Shown piece by piece: positions 6,813-10,227 of a stretch of 10,227 nucleotides of DNA. Positions within the stretch are counted from its first letter, which is position 1. Each line of letters begins with the position of its first letter. The notes beneath the pieces are model-generated. The model did not search any database. It was not told the origin of the DNA and saw only the letters and a program-made list of their open reading frames with translations. Both the position numbers and the translations under genes were made by a program. This DNA comes from Planctomycetaceae bacterium (GTDB lineage: Bacteria > Planctomycetota > Planctomycetia > Pirellulales > Thermoguttaceae), in assembly GCA_031266315.1 (NCBI GenBank), contig JAISBG010000731.1, positions 1 through 10,227 of the forward strand, in the 5' to 3' direction.

Positions 6813-7031
6813 ATGCGAAACACAAACGTGATTAAAAAAGAAATGATGGAATGTCTTATTGATAATTTCGGAATTATTGAAACTGAAATATTCCTATCGA
6901 GTTTATTACGGGAACCTTTCGACTACACCGAATGGCAAAGGGATTATTTTGACAAGAAATATGCGACCACAGAAAATTTTCTGCAAAGGGCTGCTGATTA
7001 TGAAACGCAATTTCCTTTCAAAAAAAATTAA
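6813..7031 (+). CDS. Small conserved-looking protein of unknown function
   Basis: The predicted 72-aa soluble protein runs from MRNTNVIKKEMM to FPFKKN. It has a helical N-terminal part (IKKEMMECLIDNFGIIETEIFLSSLL) followed by REPFDYTEWQRDYF. No membrane segment, cysteine or catalytic motif is visible. The pattern of a short helix-rich start followed by a DYT motif resembles small orphan proteins, some of them possible antitoxins, that I recall from several phyla; that is recollection and no toxin gene is adjacent. I prefer ATG 6813, with AAAGAG 7 or so bases upstream, over an in-frame TTG at 6798 that would add five residues. It ends 33 bp before polA on the same strand, so the two may be co-transcribed. 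Confidence 0.6.
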   Translation: MRNTNVIKKEMMECLIDNFGIIETEIFLSSLLREPFDYTEWQRDYFDKKYATTENFLQRAADYETQFPFKKN

Positions 7032-7064
7032 CGTTTGCAATTACGGATAATATTTAGTAAAAAA

Positions 7065-9890
7065 ATGCTCAACAATAAAACAGTTTACTTACTTGATGCG
7101 CATGGTATTTTGTATCAATTATTCCATGCGTTGCCGCCGATGACCAGTCCGCAAGGAGAACCGGTTGCGGCGGTGTACGGTTTTGTCCGTGATCTTTTTT
7201 CGCTTCTTGAAAAACATCATCCTGATTATTTTTTCTGTGCTTTTGACATGCCGGGTCCGACATTTCGCGTGGAAATTTACAGCGAATACAAGGCAAACCG
7301 CGCTGCAATGCCTGATGATTTACGTCCGCAAATTGGTTTTGCGCGTGAAGTTCTTGATGCAATGGGCGTGTTGCCGCTTGGGATTTCCGGTTTTGAAGCC
7401 GACGATATTCTGGCAACCGTTGCCCGAATGGTTGCCGAGCAAAACGGTAAATGTGTTCTTGTTACATCTGACAAGGATTGCCGGCAACTGATTAATAATC
7501 AGGTTTCTCTGTTCAATCTTCGTAAGCAACATTTTTATCGTGCCAAAGAACTGTTTGACGATTGGGGTATCAAACCGGAACAGGTTGTTGATTTTCAATC
7601 GCTGGTCGGTGATGCAACTGATAATGTTCCCGGTGTTCCGCTTATCGGTTCCAAAATTGCCTCCGAATTATTGAACAAATTCGGAACACTTGAAAATATT
7701 TTTGAACATGTTTCGGAAATCTCCGGAAAAAAACGGCAGGAAAATATCATAAACAATAAAGAACTTGCCTTTATGAGTCGGCAACTTGTTAAATTGCGCA
7801 ACGATATGCCGATTGAAATTGACTGGACAATAAACGAATACAAAGGAATTGATAATGAAAAATTACGAAAATTGCTCCATCGTTTCGGATTTAAGTCCTT
7901 ACTTTCGAAAATTGATCCGACCAACAGTGTTGAACCTGCTGGCAATATAAGTTACGGCGATAGTGTTAAAAGTGGAACACTTTTTAATTTTCAGACCGCC
8001 GATAAACCGGTATTGCATGACGGAAAACAAAATGAGTCGGCGGAAAATTCGTTTCCCAAACTCAAGAATCCGACCTATCATCTTGTTGACACGCCGGAAA
8101 AATTTGAAGATTTTTTCAAGCAATTTAACGAGAAACTTAAAACGCAACCGGTATTTTCATTTGATACGGAAACGGCTCCGATAGAAAACCGTTTTGAAGC
8201 AACTTCACCTCGTTACACGGTGATTGTCGGCATGTCGTTTGCGTGGAATAACGACGAAGCGTGGTATTTACCGTTTCGCGGACCGCTTGGAGCCGCAACG
8301 TTAAATCTGCAAAAAATTCTTGAAACACTTCGTCCGATTTTCGAAAATCCAACGATTGGAAAAGTCGGGCAGAATTTGAAATACGATATTGTTGTGTTAC
8401 GAAATGTTGGAATTAATTTATGCGGTTTGGTCTTCGACACGATGATTGCCGATTATTTGTTGCGCAACGAAATGAATCATAACCTTGATGATATGGCGGA
8501 ATATTATTTGCAACACAAAACGATTAAAATCGAAGAACTGATTGGAACCGGTAAAAAGCAACGGCAAATGAACGAAATCCCGACTGATCTTGTTGCGGAT
8601 TATGCGGGAGAAGATGCACTTGTTGTCTGGAGTCTTTATCCGTTACTTAAACATCGGCTTGAAATGCAGCCGGAAACGCTGAAATTATTTTATGAGATTG
8701 AGATTCCGCTTGTCGAAGTTCTTGCTGAAATGGAATTTGCCGGTGTAACAGTTGATACGGCAATGTTAAAGGAATTGAGTGGTCGTTTTACCCGAAAGCA
8801 GCAGAAACTTGAAACGGAAATTTATGAACTTGCCGGTCACGAATTTAATATTGCGTCGCCGAAACAATTAGCAACCGTTTTGTTTAATGAACTGGGATTA
8901 AAAAGTGTACGGAAAACTAAGACCGGACAAAGTACGGATATTGAAGTTCTTGACGAATTATCTTCGGAACATCCGTTGCCGGCGAAAGTTGCGGAACATC
9001 GGCAATTATCGAAACTCAAAGGAACGTATGTTGATGCGTTACCGGAATTGATTCATCCGGTAACCGGACGGATTCATAGTTCTTTCAATCAGGTTGTTAC
9101 GTCAACAGGGCGGTTGAGTTCGAGTTATCCGAATCTTCAAAACATTCCTGTACGAACCGCCGAAGGCAGAGAAATCCGCAATACTTTCAAACCGGGGCAA
9201 GGGTTCGATCTTTTATTGTCGTGCGATTATTCGCAAATCGAACTTCGTGTACTGGCTCATTTTTCCAACGACGAACGGCTTTGCGAATCTTTTCGTAACA
9301 ACGAGGACATTCATACGCGGGTTGCCGGAGAAGTTTTTGGAGTTGCGATTTCCGATGTTGATTCGGACATGCGGCGTATTGCCAAGACGGTCAATTTTGG
9401 TGTGATTTACGGTCAATCGGCGTTTGGGTTGGCAAAGCAACTTGGAATTGATCAAAAAGAAGCACAAAAATTCATTGACGGTTATTTCGACAAATATTCA
9501 GGTATCCGAATTTATCTTGATACAATTTTAGATGATTGCCTTGCGAACGGTTATGTAACAACACTTTTCGGTCGCCGCCGTTATTTTCGCAACGGAATTA
9601 GGAGTTTGCGAAAAGGCGGATTAAACCGTTCGGAGCGGGAAGCAGTCAACACGGTGATTCAGGGAACTGCCGCCGATTTAATGAAACAGGCAATGATTCG
9701 GCTGCGTGATCAATTGCCGAAAGAATTGGAAACGAATTTACTGCTCCAAATTCACGATGAACTCGTCTTTGAAGTTACGAAAAAAGACGCCGAAAAACTG
9801 AAACAAATTGTTGTCGAAACGATGACGCTTAACCAACCGCTTCGGGTTCCGTTAGTGGTAGACGCGGAACTCGGTAAACATTGGAAATAA
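7065..9890 (+). CDS. polA: DNA polymerase I
   Basis: PolA fills gaps and removes primers in replication and repair. The 941-aa product (E. coli 928) has all three domains. The 5' nuclease (about 1-295) has D11, ADD at 112-114, SDKD at 135-138 and the helix-hairpin-helix region with D183 and D186. The 3'-5' proofreading domain (about 340-545) keeps its catalytic set: D367 and E369 (DTET), D441 (GQNLKYD) and Y513/D517 (YAGED). The polymerase domain (about 560-941) has TGRLSSSYPNLQNIP, motif A DYSQIELR at 721-728, motif B with K774 and FGVIYG at 778-783, and motif C HDE at 897-899. The intact exonuclease is notable because many bacterial PolA proteins have lost it. I chose ATG 7065 because homology starts at NKTVYLLDAHG; an upstream TTG at 7035 would add ten unlike residues. 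Confidence 0.97.
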   Translation: MLNNKTVYLLDAHGILYQLFHALPPMTSPQGEPVAAVYGFVRDLFSLLEKHHPDYFFCAFDMPGPTFRVEIYSEYKANRAAMPDDLRPQIGFAREVLDAMGVLPLGISGFEADDILATVARMVAEQNGKCVLVTSDKDCRQLINNQVSLFNLRKQHFYRAKELFDDWGIKPEQVVDFQSLVGDATDNVPGVPLIGSKIASELLNKFGTLENIFEHVSEISGKKRQENIINNKELAFMSRQLVKLRNDMPIEIDWTINEYKGIDNEKLRKLLHRFGFKSLLSKIDPTNSVEPAGNISYGDSVKSGTLFNFQTADKPVLHDGKQNESAENSFPKLKNPTYHLVDTPEKFEDFFKQFNEKLKTQPVFSFDTETAPIENRFEATSPRYTVIVGMSFAWNNDEAWYLPFRGPLGAATLNLQKILETLRPIFENPTIGKVGQNLKYDIVVLRNVGINLCGLVFDTMIADYLLRNEMNHNLDDMAEYYLQHKTIKIEELIGTGKKQRQMNEIPTDLVADYAGEDALVVWSLYPLLKHRLEMQPETLKLFYEIEIPLVEVLAEMEFAGVTVDTAMLKELSGRFTRKQQKLETEIYELAGHEFNIASPKQLATVLFNELGLKSVRKTKTGQSTDIEVLDELSSEHPLPAKVAEHRQLSKLKGTYVDALPELIHPVTGRIHSSFNQVVTSTGRLSSSYPNLQNIPVRTAEGREIRNTFKPGQGFDLLLSCDYSQIELRVLAHFSNDERLCESFRNNEDIHTRVAGEVFGVAISDVDSDMRRIAKTVNFGVIYGQSAFGLAKQLGIDQKEAQKFIDGYFDKYSGIRIYLDTILDDCLANGYVTTLFGRRRYFRNGIRSLRKGGLNRSEREAVNTVIQGTAADLMKQAMIRLRDQLPKELETNLLLQIHDELVFEVTKKDAEKLKQIVVETMTLNQPLRVPLVVDAELGKHWK

Positions 9891-9962
9891 AATAAAATGG
9901 TAATTATTCAAAGGTAGGCAATTATACTATGTTAGGGTTGTATTTGGTATTTTTCAAGTTTC
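9891..9962. other. Short AT-rich gap after polA
   Basis: This non-coding sequence lies between the polA stop and the terminal palindrome. I see no T-tract hairpin and no promoter of note. TAATTATTCAAA (about 9900-9911) also occurs just after the smc stop (about 4429-4440), which could be chance in AT-rich DNA. Confidence 0.4.
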
Positions 9963-10227
9963 TAAATAATTATTTTCTGGATTGATCTGAAACACCAAAT
10001 AGCCCGACAGGGCTTTATTTTCGTAACAGCAGGTCTTTGACCTGCGGTTACAAACCAATGAAACCACTGCCCGAAGGGCAGGATTTTAAGCCGTTGCCGT
10101 GTTAAGTTCTGCCTTTCAGGCAGTCGGCTGTTTGTCGTTACACCGCAGGTCAAAGACCTGCGGTTATGAAAATTAAGCCCTATCGGGCTATTCAGTTTTT
10201 CGGATCAATCTGGAAAATAATTATTTA
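9963..10227. repeat. Family C palindromic element, 265 bp
   Basis: The last 265 bp form one large imperfect palindrome. The terminal arms, 9963-10048 and 10142-10227, are about 86 bp long with about ten mismatches by eye, beginning TAAATAATTATTTTC on one strand and its complement on the other. Six mini-hairpins are arranged symmetrically: AGCCC-GACA-GGGCT (10001-10014), GCAGGTC-TTT-GACCTGC (10029-10045), CTGCCC-GAA-GGGCAG (10067-10081), CTGCCT-TTC-AGGCAG (10109-10123), a 9-bp CCGCAGGTC stem with AAA loop (10143-10163) and AGCCC-TATC-GGGCT (10176-10189). It has no credible gene. The window ends exactly at the outer repeat, so flanking duplication cannot be checked and the palindrome could extend further. 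Confidence 0.88.

Noticed and set aside
7035..7064. TTG start of polA ten codons upstream
   Set aside because: The ten extra residues are unlike PolA N termini and the ATG at 7065 sits at the expected homology start.
9900..9911. TAATTATTCAAA shared by the regions after smc and after polA
   Set aside because: Twelve AT-rich bases with no pairing or extended similarity are compatible with chance.
9962..10153. 63-aa reverse-strand frame in the terminal palindrome
   Set aside because: It is produced by the repeat's mini-hairpins and has no recognisable domain.

Overview
The window looks like a stretch of chromosome from a low-GC member of the Planctomycetota, probably near Pirellulales. This is inferred from protein style. 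The DNA polymerase I reads DFQSLVGDATDNVPGVPL and KANRAAMPDDLRPQI, the bifunctional nuclease carries TTIDRRV and SPRPLTHDLL, and the SMC opens MLRAIELAGFKSFADRTR; all match what I remember of planctomycetal homologues. No rRNA, tRNA, transposase gene, CRISPR array or phage gene is visible.

Layout, left to right. Positions 1-168 hold eight 21-bp tandem repeats, each with the palindrome GACACGTGTC. Positions 169-638 hold a compound palindromic repeat block and a good promoter for smc. smc (639-4421, +) encodes a full-length chromosome-condensing ATPase with an odd Cys/Ser/Glu-rich repeat insertion. A second copy of the palindromic element (4500-4672) lies in the next gap. Then come an AT-rich gene for an unrecognised membrane-anchored envelope protein (4707-5795, +), a convergent gap, a bifunctional nuclease gene (5908-6321, -), a roughly 490-bp divergent gap with two more inverted-repeat structures, a 72-aa orphan gene (6813-7031, +), and polA (7065-9890, +) with all three enzymatic domains intact. 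The window ends in a 265-bp near-perfect palindrome (9963-10227).

The recognised genes are housekeeping DNA metabolism: chromosome organisation (SMC), repair and Okazaki-fragment processing (PolA), and a nuclease-like protein. They are not obviously one operon. smc and the nuclease gene each have their own sigma70-like promoter, and only the small orphan gene and polA are close enough (33 bp) to suggest co-transcription.

The unusual content is intergenic. Every sizeable gap between the protein-coding genes holds inverted-repeat DNA, from at least three sequence-unrelated families. Several are large palindromes assembled from mini-hairpins. Comparing hairpin copies shows paired (compensatory) base changes, which implies that the folded form matters for propagation or function. 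I see no defence system or biosynthetic cluster; the repeat families are the best candidates for something undescribed.
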